From positions 434,001 to 498,000 of the forward strand of contig NZ_JANQDU010000003.1 in the NCBI RefSeq assembly GCF_024723735.1: a stretch of 64,000 nucleotides of DNA, written 5' to 3'. The notes below the pieces were generated by a model, which worked only from the letters and a program-made list of their open reading frames with translations, had not been told where the DNA came from and made no database searches. Origin of the DNA: Frigidibacter sp. ROC022 (GTDB lineage Bacteria; Pseudomonadota; Alphaproteobacteria; Rhodobacterales; Rhodobacteraceae). Shown here piece by piece: positions 10,087 through 19,593 of this stretch (the first letter of the stretch is position 1; the number at the start of each line of letters is the position of its first letter). A program made the position numbers and the translations under genes.

Positions 10087-11733
10087 ATGAGCAGCCGCAG
10101 CGACTTCCGCGTCATTGCCGGGCCGTCCCGACGGGCGGCGCGGTTCGGGGCCGATCAGGCCGGGTCGCTGTCGGTGTTGATGCTGTTCCTGGTGCCGGCC
10201 ATCATCCTGATCTTCGCGGCGGCGCTGGACATCTCGAAGCTCAATGCCCAGCGTCGCTATGTCCAGGCCCAGGCCGATCTCGCGGCCCTGAGCGCTGTGC
10301 GGCACCTGCCTGACTCGGCGGATTCACGGGTGGTGGCGGGCAATGTCGTCTGGCGCAACGGGCAGTACGGACCGGTGACGCTGACCGCCGATGACGTGGT
10401 GTTCGGCAATTTCATTCCCGGCTCGGGTCTGCAACCGGCGGCGGATCAGGCGGCGGATCACGGGCTGGATGCGGTCGATGTGACGGTGCGGTCGCGGTTC
10501 CACCCGATCCTTCTGGCGGCGATCCTGTCGGACCGCCAGCTCTGGGTCGTGCAGCACGCGGTGGCGACAAGGCGCGACACCGCGGCCTTCACCCTGCGCA
10601 ACAGCCTGTTGCGTTTCGACAGCAGCGACTCGGTTCTCGACGCGATTCTCGCTGATGAACTCCAGATGAACGCGAGCCTGCTCAGCTACGAGGGGCTGGC
10701 GACGACCTATGTGTCGGCCAGAGAACTGGCCGGCCTGGTCAATTTCGAAACCGGGATCGAGGTCCTGACCTTCTCGGAGCTTCTGGATGCGCAGCTGAGC
10801 TATCATCAGCTGCTTGGCGGGCTGGCGCATTTCGGTTTCCTTCCGTTGGGCGCTGTCGGCACAACCCCCTTCGGCACGATGCGGCTGGGCGATATCCTGT
10901 CGATCTCGCCGCAGGTGACATCTCTCTATGTCGAGCGCAGCCTGCCCGACCTGCGGGTCTCGGTCTTTGATCTGCTTCTGGCGGCGGCCAACCTGTCGGG
11001 CAAGAACACCCATCACCTGCTGAATGTCGGCGCCGGGTTGAACGCTGCGCCGCTGGCGGACCCGGCGCTGGAACTGGATCTGATCGATCCGGGGGTGACG
11101 GTCTTTGGCCTGGTCAACGGGACCGATCCGCTGATTGCCGAAGTCGCCCAGATCCGGCTGGACGCTTCGGCGTCATTGGCCGGACTGGCCGAGATCGAGC
11201 TCGAGTTCCAGACCGCCGCGGCGACGGCCGAGCTTCTGTCGCTGAATTGCGATGCCTCCAGCCCCGAGGATATCCTGGCCCGGTTCCGGGTCGAGATCGA
11301 CCCGGCGACGCTCTATCTGCACACGGCACTGCTGTCGGCGGTCGGCGGCGAGACGCATGCGCAACACGCGACGATCCCGATAGCCGGCAGCGAGCAGTTC
11401 ATCGATCTGCGGCTTGATCAGGTCGGGGTGCCGGTCCCGATCGACAACCAGATCACGCTGTCCGCCGTGGCCACCGCGCTGTCGCAGCTTCTGACCGACA
11501 CCAAGACCGATGTCGAGGCGCAGCGCAGCGGCCTGGGCGGGTTGCTGAGCCCGCTGCTTGCCGTTTTGCTGGGGCAATTGAATTCGCTGGTCTCGACCCT
11601 GGGCAGCACCATTGCCGATTTCCCGCTGATTGACGGCGCCGCGCAGGCCCTTCTGGACCTGCTCGGCCTGCGCGTCGCCCCCGCCGACCTGATCTTCCAC
11701 GGCTACGGCTGCAGTTCGGCGCTGGTGCAGTAG
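10087..11733 (+). CDS. TadG-like protein with N-terminal Flp-assembly domain
   Basis: The N-terminus (about 20-65) carries the TadG/TadE-like hydrophobic segment following DQAGSLSVL, then AALDISKLNAQRRYVQAQAD, typical of TadG proteins anchored in the inner membrane with a large periplasmic part. The remaining 480 residues are mostly helical, rich in Leu/Ala, and match no domain I recognise. Three cysteines are spread near the C-terminus (LNCDAS, GYGCSS). It is probably co-transcribed with the TadE-like gene 32 nt upstream and may function in surface attachment or secretion. A von Willebrand-type MIDAS motif, found in many longer TadG proteins, is not obvious. Confidence 0.72.
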   Translation: MSSRSDFRVIAGPSRRAARFGADQAGSLSVLMLFLVPAIILIFAAALDISKLNAQRRYVQAQADLAALSAVRHLPDSADSRVVAGNVVWRNGQYGPVTLTADDVVFGNFIPGSGLQPAADQAADHGLDAVDVTVRSRFHPILLAAILSDRQLWVVQHAVATRRDTAAFTLRNSLLRFDSSDSVLDAILADELQMNASLLSYEGLATTYVSARELAGLVNFETGIEVLTFSELLDAQLSYHQLLGGLAHFGFLPLGAVGTTPFGTMRLGDILSISPQVTSLYVERSLPDLRVSVFDLLLAAANLSGKNTHHLLNVGAGLNAAPLADPALELDLIDPGVTVFGLVNGTDPLIAEVAQIRLDASASLAGLAEIELEFQTAAATAELLSLNCDASSPEDILARFRVEIDPATLYLHTALLSAVGGETHAQHATIPIAGSEQFIDLRLDQVGVPVPIDNQITLSAVATALSQLLTDTKTDVEAQRSGLGGLLSPLLAVLLGQLNSLVSTLGSTIADFPLIDGAAQALLDLLGLRVAPADLIFHGYGCSSALVQ

Positions 11734-12085
11734 GGGCGGCGAAGGCCGGAATTGCGACCCCCGCCGTGTTCCGCGATCCTGCGTCATGGGGCCACGTTCT
11801 CCGGGGTGTTGGCCTCTGCATCGAACGGGTCTGTCGCACAATACGGAACGAGTTTCGCGCCTTGGTTGTGCGTGCCGGTGGGGCCGTGGCTTTTTGCAAA
11901 TATTGTTGCAGATTGGCCTTTTCATGGCATGGGTTTTGGATACTGTTGTCTCCACAAGGAAAATCCTGGGGGTGGGATCGGGTTCCGTTTGCCGGGCCCG
12001 GTGGTTGCGGTCCGATGTCCGCTTGCCCCCGAAATCGTTCGAGAGCGGATGATTGCCGCTGCCAATGTCTTCAACAGGAGGGACC
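11734..12085. promoter_or_regulatory. 352-nt intergenic region with TGCAA-N6-TTGCA dyad
   Basis: This non-coding stretch lies between the TadG-like gene and the first ABC importer operon. A perfect inverted repeat, TGCAA (11895-11899) and TTGCA (11906-11910), sits in a short A/T-rich patch about 176 nt before the solute-binding protein start. The Shine-Dalgarno AGGAGGG at 12076-12082 serves ATG 12086. No convincing -35/-10 pair or terminator was found. Confidence 0.3.
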
Positions 12086-13654
12086 ATGACCTTTTTCGCT
12101 AACCTGACACGGGCCGGGACCATCGCCCTGTCGGTCTGGGCGGTAGCGCCCATGCTGACGCAGGCGGTGCAGGCCGAGACACCCCAAGACACGCTGGTGG
12201 TCGGCAAATCCGCGGATGCGGACAACCTCGACCCGGCGGTCACGATGACCAACAACAGCTGGACGATCACCTATCCGGCCTACGAGCGGCTGGTCCAGTT
12301 CAAGGTCGAGGACGGTCGCGGGCTGACCGAGGTCGAGCCCAGCCTGGCCGCCTCCTGGACGACCAGCGAGGACGGGCTGACCTGGACCTTCAAGCTGGCT
12401 CCGGGCCACATGTTCGATGACGGCACCCCGGTGGATGCGGCGGCGGTGAAAGCCAGTTTCGATCGGCTTCTGGCGGTCGGCAAGGGCCCGTCCGAGACGA
12501 TCGGGCCGGTCGCCGAAATCCAGGCACCCGACGCCGAAACCGTCGTCTTCACCCTCAAGGAGCCTTTCGGGCCCTTCCTCTCGGCGCTGGCCACCAACGG
12601 CGCGAGCATCGTCAACCCGAGCTTCGCCGAGCACGAGAAGGACGGCGATCTGGGGCAGGCCTATCTTGCCGAACATACGCTCGGCAGCGGACCCTACCGG
12701 CTGGAAAGCTGGGAGAAGGATCAGCAGTTCGTCTTGGTTCCCAACCCGCATTACTCGGGGCCGAAGCCGGCGCTGTCGAAGATCGTCGTGAAGGTGATCA
12801 AGGAAGCCACGGCCCGGCGTCTGCAGCTTGAGAACGGCGACATCGACATCGTCGAGGAACTGCCGATCGACCAGCTCGACACGCTCAAGGGCACGGAAGG
12901 CGTGACCGTCGTCGACGAGCCGAGCTTCTATGTCACCTATCTCTATCTCAACAACACGCATCCGCCGCTCGACAACCCGAAGGTGCGCCAGGCGCTGTCC
13001 TATGCGGTGGACTACCAGGGGATCATCGACGGCATCCTTCTGGGCCGTGGCATCCAGATGCAGGGGCCGGTCCCGGTCGGCATGTGGGCCCATGACGACA
13101 ATGCAAAGCAGTACAACTACGATCCCGACAAGGCGCGGGCGATGCTGGAAGAGGCCGGGGTCAAGGATCTGTCGCTGACCTTCGTCTATGCCAAGTCCGA
13201 CCCGAACTGGGATTCCATCGGGCTGGTGCTGCAGCAGTATCTGGCGGATATCGGTGTCGAACTGGTCCTGCGCGAGCACGCCTATCCGACGATGCGCGAG
13301 AAGCTGAACACCGGCGATTTCGACATCGCGCCCGGCAACTGGACGCCGGACTATGGCGATCCGTCGATGTTCATGAACTACTGGTTCGACTCGCGGCTGC
13401 ATGGGCTGGCGGGCAACCGGGCCTTCTACACCAACCCCGCCGTCGACGAGATGATCCGCACCTCGGTCAACCTCACCGACCAGAGCAAGCGGGAAGCGCT
13501 CTATCTCGACGCGCAGAAGCTGATCATGGAAGATGCGCCCTATATCCTTCTGTTCCAGAAGAACTACACATTCGCGATGCGCGATAACGTGAAGGGCTTC
13601 GTCTACAACCCGATGCTGCTGCAGATGTTCAATTTCGAAAGCATGTCGAAGTAA
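12086..13654 (+). CDS. ABC transporter substrate-binding protein, family 5
   Basis: Periplasmic binding protein of the dipeptide/oligopeptide/nickel family (522 aa). The ATG at 12086 is chosen because AGGAGGG precedes it by 3 nt and it begins a clear Sec signal peptide ending in AVQA before ETPQDTL; an in-frame start 33 nt upstream lacks these. Family marks are KSADADNLDPAV, the WTFKLAPGHMFDDGTPVDAA segment, and LGSGPYRLESWEKDQ. First gene of an importer operon (binding protein, two permeases, fused ATPase). A strong hairpin directly after it probably raises its mRNA level over the downstream genes. The ligand is probably a peptide or peptide-like compound but cannot be specified. Confidence 0.9.
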   Translation: MTFFANLTRAGTIALSVWAVAPMLTQAVQAETPQDTLVVGKSADADNLDPAVTMTNNSWTITYPAYERLVQFKVEDGRGLTEVEPSLAASWTTSEDGLTWTFKLAPGHMFDDGTPVDAAAVKASFDRLLAVGKGPSETIGPVAEIQAPDAETVVFTLKEPFGPFLSALATNGASIVNPSFAEHEKDGDLGQAYLAEHTLGSGPYRLESWEKDQQFVLVPNPHYSGPKPALSKIVVKVIKEATARRLQLENGDIDIVEELPIDQLDTLKGTEGVTVVDEPSFYVTYLYLNNTHPPLDNPKVRQALSYAVDYQGIIDGILLGRGIQMQGPVPVGMWAHDDNAKQYNYDPDKARAMLEEAGVKDLSLTFVYAKSDPNWDSIGLVLQQYLADIGVELVLREHAYPTMREKLNTGDFDIAPGNWTPDYGDPSMFMNYWFDSRLHGLAGNRAFYTNPAVDEMIRTSVNLTDQSKREALYLDAQKLIMEDAPYILLFQKNYTFAMRDNVKGFVYNPMLLQMFNFESMSK

Positions 13655-13679
13655 CGAGCAGCCACCATGGACGGTGAAA

Positions 13680-13705
13680 CCCGGCGGGCCGTAGCGCCCG
13701 CCGGG
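13680..13705 (+). promoter_or_regulatory. intercistronic hairpin after binding-protein gene
   Basis: Perfect 10-bp stem CCCGGCGGGC (13680-13689) / GCCCGCCGGG (13696-13705) with a 6-nt loop and no following T-run. It sits between the binding-protein gene and the first permease. In many ABC operons such a hairpin stabilises the binding-protein mRNA and lowers expression of the genes behind it. That role is inferred here. Confidence 0.6.
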
Positions 13706-13739
13706 ACTCGCTTTGCCCTCTCCCGAACCGGATTACCGA

Positions 13740-14756
13740 ATGTCTCTGGCCAATATCATCCGACGCAGGTTGCTGCTGCTGATCCTTGTCGTTTTCGGGG
13801 TGACGCTGGTCACCTTCGCCATATCGCACATGATCCCGGGCGATCCGGCGCGGATGATGGCCGGCGAACGCGCGTCGGACGAGATCGTCGAGAAGATGCG
13901 CGAGAACCTCGGACTGAACAAACCGGTCGCGGTGCAATATGCGATCTATGTCGGCCAGATCGCGCGGGGCGATTTCGGGACCTCGATCCGGACCCAGCGG
14001 CCGGTCATCTCGGACATCAAGAAATTCTTCCCGGCGACGATCGAACTGGCGCTGGCCGCCATGCTGTTCGCGATCATCGTCGGCGTGCCCCTGGGGGTCA
14101 TATCGGCGGTGTCGAAGGATCGGCTGATCGACCACCTCAGCCGAAGCATCTCGGTGGTCGGCATCTCCACCCCGGCGTTCTGGCTGGGGCTGCTGATGAT
14201 CCTGGTCTTCTACGGCCAACTCGGCATCCTGCCCGGATCCGGGCGCATCGACGGGGTGATCGGGCCGCCCACGACCATTACCGGTTTCTACACCATTGAT
14301 GCGGCGCTGACCGGCAACTGGCCCGCATTCAAGAGCGCGGTTCAGCATCTGATCCTGCCCGGCCTGACCCTGGGGTTCCTGCATCTGGGCGTCGTGACCC
14401 GGCAGATCCGCTCGGCCATGCTCGAGGTCATGAGCGAGGACTACGTCCGGACCGCGCGCGCCAGCGGCCTGTCCCGCCGCCAGATCATCTATGGACATGC
14501 CCTGCGCAACGCGCTGATACCGTCGATCACCATGATCGGGCTGGCCTTCGGCGATCTTCTCTACGGCGCGGTGCTGACCGAGACGGTCTTTGCCTGGCCC
14601 GGAATGGGGGCCTATGTGGTGCAGTCGATCTCGTCGCTGGATTTTCCGGCGATCATGGCTTTCACGGTGGTCGCCTCGACCGCCTATGTGCTGATCAATC
14701 TCTTTGTCGACCTGATCTACATGGTCCTCGATCCGCAGATCAGGGAAGTGGGCTGA
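13740..14756 (+). CDS. ABC transporter permease (DppB/OppB type)
   Basis: Inner-membrane permease of 338 aa with six predicted membrane segments, the N-terminal MSLANIIRRRLLLLILV anchor, the periplasmic region after HMIPGDPARMMAG, and the EAA coupling motif near MSEDYVRTARASGLSRRQI. The ATG at 13740 is preferred over the start 27 nt upstream because family members begin just before this first helix. It pairs with the next gene (gap 2 nt) to form the membrane channel for the importer fed by the binding protein at 12086. Confidence 0.9.
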   Translation: MSLANIIRRRLLLLILVVFGVTLVTFAISHMIPGDPARMMAGERASDEIVEKMRENLGLNKPVAVQYAIYVGQIARGDFGTSIRTQRPVISDIKKFFPATIELALAAMLFAIIVGVPLGVISAVSKDRLIDHLSRSISVVGISTPAFWLGLLMILVFYGQLGILPGSGRIDGVIGPPTTITGFYTIDAALTGNWPAFKSAVQHLILPGLTLGFLHLGVVTRQIRSAMLEVMSEDYVRTARASGLSRRQIIYGHALRNALIPSITMIGLAFGDLLYGAVLTETVFAWPGMGAYVVQSISSLDFPAIMAFTVVASTAYVLINLFVDLIYMVLDPQIREVG

Positions 14757-14758
14757 GC

Positions 14759-15682
14759 ATGGCACCAGACGCAAATCCGCATCAGGCAACCGTGGCCGAC
14801 GGCACGCCCGACCCCGAGACCGAAGCGGCCGGCGGCGGGCTGGTCGACTGGGCCTATGTCCTTCACCAGCTGCGCAGCAGTCCGCTGACGATCGTCGGCC
14901 TGTCGCTGATCACCCTGGTGCTGTTCACCATGGCCGCCGCACCCTGGATCGCCCCCTACGATCCCAATAGGATCGACCTGACCAGCAGGCTCGCCCCGCC
15001 CAGCCTGAAACACTGGATGGGCACCGACCAGATCGGTCGCGACCTGTTTTCGCGGATCATCTGGGGGTCTCGGGTCAGTGTGAGCATCGGCTTCGCCATC
15101 GTCGGAATCTCGATGCTGATCGGCACCGTGACCGGCGCGTTCTCGGGCCTGGTCGGCGGGCGGACCGACAGCATCATCATGCGCTTCATGGACGTGCTTC
15201 TGTCGTTTCCGTCCTTCGTCATGGCTATGGCGCTGGCCGCCGCGCTCGGCCCTGACCTGATCAACGCCATGCTGGCCATCGCGGTGGTGCGTATTCCCTT
15301 CTACGTGAGGCTGGCGCGAGGCCAGGCGCTGTCGCTGCGCGAGCGGCCCTATGTCAAGGCGGCCGTCACCTTCGGCGCGACGAGAATGCAGATCGTCCGG
15401 CGCCATGTCGTGCCCAATGCCATGGCGCCGATCATCGTTCAGAGCACGCTGGACATCGGCAGCGCGATCCTGACCGCGGCGGCGCTCAGCTTCATCGGCC
15501 TCGGGGCGCAACCGCCGACGGCGGAATGGGGCGCCATGGTTTCGGCAGGGCGCGACTACCTGCTGGACCAGTGGTGGTACGCGACCTTCCCCGGTCTGGC
15601 GATCCTTCTGACGGCGGTCGGTTTCAACCTTCTGGGCGACGGGCTGCGCGATATTCTCGATCCGAAGCTGAGGGCGCGGTGA
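14759..15682 (+). CDS. ABC transporter permease (DppC/OppC type)
   Basis: Second membrane component of the importer, 307 aa. It has a longer cytoplasmic N-terminal tail (about 45 residues), then LRSSPLTIVGLSLI as first helix, the DppC-type periplasmic stretch PSLKHWMGTDQIGRDLFSR, and the EAA loop ERPYVKAAVTFGATRMQIV. The ATG lies 2 nt after the stop of the first permease and the gene ends 2 nt before the ATPase start, a compact operon layout. Confidence 0.9.
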   Translation: MAPDANPHQATVADGTPDPETEAAGGGLVDWAYVLHQLRSSPLTIVGLSLITLVLFTMAAAPWIAPYDPNRIDLTSRLAPPSLKHWMGTDQIGRDLFSRIIWGSRVSVSIGFAIVGISMLIGTVTGAFSGLVGGRTDSIIMRFMDVLLSFPSFVMAMALAAALGPDLINAMLAIAVVRIPFYVRLARGQALSLRERPYVKAAVTFGATRMQIVRRHVVPNAMAPIIVQSTLDIGSAILTAAALSFIGLGAQPPTAEWGAMVSAGRDYLLDQWWYATFPGLAILLTAVGFNLLGDGLRDILDPKLRAR

Positions 15683-15684
15683 AC

Positions 15685-17691
15685 ATGGAGCAAAACCCGT
15701 CTCCGGTGGTCGATATCGACCATCTCAGTCTCAACTTCCAGACCTACCGCGGCGCCGTGCAGGCGCTTGACGACGTGTCGCTGCAAGTCCGGCCCGGCGA
15801 GATCGTCGGCCTTGTCGGCGAGTCGGGCTGCGGCAAGTCGGTGCTGGCGATGTCGACGATCCGTCTGTTGCCGCCGCAGGGGGTCGAGGTTCCCTCGGGC
15901 CGGATATCGGTGCTTGGCCGCGATATCCTGGCCTCCAGCGAGGCGGAGATGGGCGACTTCCGCGGCCATCAGGCTTCGATGGTCTTTCAGGAACCGATGA
16001 ACGCGCTGAACCCGACGATCCGCGTCGGGCGGCAGATCGTCCAGGTGATCCGCCGCCACGAATCCGTCAGCCAGGAGCAGGCGACGGCCCGCGCGGTCGA
16101 GCTGCTGCGCGAAATGCAGGTGTCCGACGCCGAGCGCATCATGCGGAACTACCCGTTCGAGCTCAGCGGCGGGATGCGGCAGCGGGTGCTGCTTGCCATG
16201 GCGTTCTCGTGCAACCCGCGGGTGCTGATTGCCGACGAGCCGACGACGGCGCTGGATGTCACCGTGCAGGCGCAGGTGCTTGCGCTGCTGCGGACCAGGG
16301 CCAGCGAGCGGGGCGTCTCGGTCCTGTTCATCACCCATGACCTGGCGGTCGTCGCGCAGCTCTGTGACCGGGTCTATGTCATGTATGCGGGCAAGATGGT
16401 CGAGGAGGGCTCGACCCGCGACGTTCTGAAGGCGCCGCGCCACCCCTATACGCGGGCGCTCCTGCGCTCTCTGCCCGAGTTCGCCGAGCCGTTGCACCCG
16501 CTGGCCTCGATCCCGGGAACCGTGCCCAACCTGATTGCGCCGCCGGGGGGCTGCCGCTTTCGTCCGCGCTGCGCACATGCCTTTGACAAATGCCTGAAAC
16601 AACCGCCGCTGGAGCCGGGCCCCGACCACCCGGAGCACAAGGTCGCCTGCTGGCTGCCCGAGGGCACAGCCGATGCGGCGCAGGCCGATACGGCAGAGCC
16701 GGAGACCCGGCGCCAGACGGGCGAGACGCTGATGCGGCTGGACCAGGTGTCGGTGCGCTTCGATGTCGGCACCAACTGGCTGGGCAAGCCGCGCGGGCAG
16801 GTCCATGCGATGACCGATGTCACACTCGACATCCGGCGCGGCGAGACCATCGGCATCGTCGGGGAATCCGGCTGCGGCAAGAGCACGCTGGCCCAGGTCG
16901 CGATGGCGCTGCGCAAGCCCAGTTCCGGCAAGGTCCAGTTCGACGGCCAGGACTTGAGCGCGGTCGAGGCCTCGGCAGAGCGCCAGCTGCGTCAGCGCTT
17001 CCAGATCGTGTTTCAGGATCCGCAATCCTCGCTCGATCCCAGGATGCCGGTCTGGTCGCTGATCAGCGAACCGTTGGCGGTGCGCGAGCGGCATCCCAGG
17101 TCATGGCTGAAGGCCCGGGCCGGAGAACTGGCCGAAACGGTCGGAATCCGCGCCGATCAGCTCGACCGCTACGCCCATGAATTCTCGGGCGGGCAACGCC
17201 AGCGGATCGCGATCGCCCGCGCCCTTGCCCTGTCGCCGGATCTGCTGGTGCTGGACGAACCGACCTCGGCGCTCGACGTCTCGGTGCAGGCCCAGATCCT
17301 CAACCTTCTGATGGAGTTGCAGCGCAATCTGGGGCTGACCTATTTGTTCGTCTCACACAATGTCTCGGTCATCCGGCACATCGCGGACCGTGTCGCGGTC
17401 ATGTATCTGGGCGAAATCGTCGAGCTCGGGACCGCGGCCGAGGTTCTGGACGACCCGGTGCATTACTACACCCGAAGCCTGATCGCCTCGGTCCCCCGGC
17501 TGGACGGCGACGCCCGGACCGGGGCCGCCGCCGGGTTCACCGAATTGCCGAGCAACCTTAGCCTGCCCAAGGGCTGCTTCTTTGCCGACCGCTGCCCGGC
17601 GCGAACCGGGGGCTGCGAGAAACGGCAGGTCCTGGCGCCGGCCGGGGCGGGCGCCGACCGCCTGGTCCGCTGCCATCTTGCACAGGGCTAG
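15685..17691 (+). CDS. fused tandem ABC ATPase (DppD-DppF type), 668 aa
   Basis: Two complete peptide-importer ATPases in one chain. Domain 1 has Walker A GESGCGKS at 45-52, signature LSGGMRQRV and Walker [12 protein letters not shown]. It ends in the cysteine-containing oligopeptide-type C-terminal extension with [10 protein letters not shown]. Domain 2 starts near residue 345 with its own Walker A ([12 protein letters not shown]), signature FSGGQRQRI, Walker [12 protein letters not shown] and a second Cys-rich tail [12 protein letters not shown] 15685 follows the permease stop at once; the open frame extending to 15526 overlaps the permease and is a shadow. The Cys-rich tails can bind an Fe-S cluster in some homologues, whose role is unclear. 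Confidence 0.92.
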   Translation: MEQNPSPVVDIDHLSLNFQTYRGAVQALDDVSLQVRPGEIVGLVGESGCGKSVLAMSTIRLLPPQGVEVPSGRISVLGRDILASSEAEMGDFRGHQASMVFQEPMNALNPTIRVGRQIVQVIRRHESVSQEQATARAVELLREMQVSDAERIMRNYPFELSGGMRQRVLLAMAFSCNPRVLIADEPTTALDVTVQAQVLALLRTRASERGVSVLFITHDLAVVAQLCDRVYVMYAGKMVEEGSTRDVLKAPRHPYTRALLRSLPEFAEPLHPLASIPGTVPNLIAPPGGCRFRPRCAHAFDKCLKQPPLEPGPDHPEHKVACWLPEGTADAAQADTAEPETRRQTGETLMRLDQVSVRFDVGTNWLGKPRGQVHAMTDVTLDIRRGETIGIVGESGCGKSTLAQVAMALRKPSSGKVQFDGQDLSAVEASAERQLRQRFQIVFQDPQSSLDPRMPVWSLISEPLAVRERHPRSWLKARAGELAETVGIRADQLDRYAHEFSGGQRQRIAIARALALSPDLLVLDEPTSALDVSVQAQILNLLMELQRNLGLTYLFVSHNVSVIRHIADRVAVMYLGEIVELGTAAEVLDDPVHYYTRSLIASVPRLDGDARTGAAAGFTELPSNLSLPKGCFFADRCPARTGGCEKRQVLAPAGAGADRLVRCHLAQG

Positions 17692-17758
17692 GCGCGCCGG
17701 AACGTCGCGTCGAACACTCCGGCCGTTGGAGGCCGAGGTGCGGCGAAGGCCGGCCCGG

Positions 17759-18820
17759 TCAGGCGCCGTCCTTCAGCAGCCTGGCCAACCGGGCGGCGAT
17801 GTCGTCGGGTGCCGCTCGGGTCCAGCTCGCGTTGATCTTCAGCGTGACCTTGCCCGAAACCGCCGGGGTCAGTTTCAGGCCGCTGGCCCGGGTCTGCTCC
17901 CGCGCGGCCCGGGCCGTGGTCGCGGCCCGTCCTGCCGCCACCCTGAGCGCGTTGGAGTCGTCCGGCAGCCGGCCCGCCTCGATCCCCAACCCGCCAAGCG
18001 CCGCCGCCACCGCCTCGCCGGCCGCGCGGGCCGCTAGCCATTCGGCGTCTTGGCGGGGCAGGGCGTCGAGCGCCAGAAGCGCCGCGGGCCACATCTGATA
18101 CAGCCCGCCCCCGAACCGGCGACGGTCGTGAAAGAGCCCGTCCAGCGCCTCGGCCGGCCCGGCCAGCACCGCGCCGAACGGGGCGGTAAGGTACTTGTAA
18201 AGCGAGACATAGACGAAGTCGTAGGGGGCGCCGATCTCGGCCGGGCTGCGGCCGGACCATGCGGATTCGATGAAGATGCGCGCGGCGTCGAGGAACAGCG
18301 GAATGCCCTCGGCCCTGGCCAGCGCTTCGACTTCGCCACGCGCTTCGGCGTCGAACATCCGGTTCGCCAGCCTGCGGTTCGGGGTCTCGATGCAAATGCC
18401 GCCGAGACGGGACCGGACCCGTGCCGATGCGGTGCGGGCGATCTCGTCCCGGACCTGATCGGCGGTGAAGCTGGCGCCCTCCGACAGCAACGGCACCATC
18501 GTCACCCCGGCCTGGGTGATGTTGTCGCCGGCGTCGTTGAACAGATGGCTGTCGCGATGCACTACCACCCGCGCTCCGGTGCCCGGCGCCATCAGCCGCA
18601 TGGCCAGCATGTTTGCCAGCGTGCCGGTCGGGAACATCACTGCGCGCTCCTTGCCCAGCAACTCGGCAATGCGGGTTTCCAGCTCGGTCACCGGGCCGCC
18701 GTCGCCGTAGTAGTCGGCCTCGACATCGCCGGCCGCGGTCAGCCGCGCCAGCGCCGCGCCCATTTCCTGCGGCGAGAGGCCGACACCGTCATCGGCCATG
18801 TTGATCATCGGGGCGCTCAT
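17759..18820 (-). CDS. threonine aldolase-like PLP lyase
   Basis: Fold-type I PLP enzyme of the beta-eliminating lyase/threonine aldolase family (353 aa). The PLP lysine is expected at K209 (YVSLYKYLTAPFG), and D178 in FLDAAR is expected to contact the cofactor nitrogen. The motif is LDAAR where classical threonine aldolases have DGAR. FPTGTLANMLA near 63-73 fits the phosphate-binding region. The start at 18820 overlaps the creatininase-family gene by 4 nt; the longer frame to 19105 runs inside that gene. It is the last gene of a peptide-type importer operon, so it probably cleaves a beta-hydroxy amino acid or related compound released from the imported substrate. Confidence 0.82.
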   Translation of the reverse strand: MSAPMINMADDGVGLSPQEMGAALARLTAAGDVEADYYGDGGPVTELETRIAELLGKERAVMFPTGTLANMLAMRLMAPGTGARVVVHRDSHLFNDAGDNITQAGVTMVPLLSEGASFTADQVRDEIARTASARVRSRLGGICIETPNRRLANRMFDAEARGEVEALARAEGIPLFLDAARIFIESAWSGRSPAEIGAPYDFVYVSLYKYLTAPFGAVLAGPAEALDGLFHDRRRFGGGLYQMWPAALLALDALPRQDAEWLAARAAGEAVAAALGGLGIEAGRLPDDSNALRVAAGRAATTARAAREQTRASGLKLTPAVSGKVTLKINASWTRAAPDDIAARLARLLKDGA

Positions 18821-19593
18821 CCTGCCGACCTTTCCAAGGCTTCGGGGAAATGGGCGCGGAGGCCGGTAACGATATCGTCCACCAGAGCCGCCACGATCGC
18901 CGCGCCTTTCTCCTTCGTTGCCAAGGTAGCATCGCCGCGAATGCCGGTGGCGGTATAGTCGCGGCCGCTCTCCGGATCGCCCGAAAAGACCCCGGGGATG
19001 TAGAACTTGCTTGTCGGCTGATCCAGCGCATGGCCGTAGTCGGTCACCAGCCTGTCGGTCCGGACCCGCTTCTCGTCGAGTTCCAGGATCACCGAGGTTT
19101 CCCATTCATCGCCATGACCGCCCAGCTTCTGGCCCAATAGGGCCTCGACCTCGCGGGCCATGAAGCGGATATGCGCGACCGCGACCCGCACCCCGGTCCG
19201 TTCGAAGAACTCGCGCACGACGTTGGTCACCGTCGCTTCGGTCGAATAGCCGGTGTTGTAGAGCACCATGTTCCGGACCCCCTGGCGGTGAAATCCGGTC
19301 AGGATGTCGTCGAGCAGCCGGCCGAAGGTCTCGGGCGACAGGTGCTGGCTGCCGGGATAGTCGCGAAACGCCGGATAGTAGCCGAACTGGACCACCGGCG
19401 CGGCGACCACGGGGACTTCCTTCAGCACCCGGTCGGTGACCAGCCGGGCCAGCAGATAGTCGGTGCAGAGCGGCAGGGCGTGGCCATGTTCCTTGGACGC
19501 CGCGCCGATCGGGATCATCACCACCGGCTCGCGGTCGAACCAGGTCTTGGCCTCGGGCCAGGTCAGGTCTTCCAGCCATACACCTTGCATCAT
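18817..19593 (-). CDS. creatininase-family amidohydrolase
   Basis: Metal-dependent amidohydrolase fold (258 aa). The metal-ligand region is KEHGHALPLCTD (H36, D45), a variant of the classical EQHGPHLPL; the second ligand block is GGHGDEWETS, matching the family's HAGEWETS. The family includes creatininase, MftE and formamidopyrimidine deformylases, so the reaction is hydrolysis of an amide or cyclic amide but not necessarily of creatinine. Two ATGs (19593, 19590) follow AAAGGA. It overlaps the upstream ATPase gene and the downstream lyase gene by 4 nt each, so it belongs to the importer operon and probably acts on the imported compound. Confidence 0.82.
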   Translation of the reverse strand: MMQGVWLEDLTWPEAKTWFDREPVVMIPIGAASKEHGHALPLCTDYLLARLVTDRVLKEVPVVAAPVVQFGYYPAFRDYPGSQHLSPETFGRLLDDILTGFHRQGVRNMVLYNTGYSTEATVTNVVREFFERTGVRVAVAHIRFMAREVEALLGQKLGGHGDEWETSVILELDEKRVRTDRLVTDYGHALDQPTSKFYIPGVFSGDPESGRDYTATGIRGDATLATKEKGAAIVAALVDDIVTGLRAHFPEALERSAG

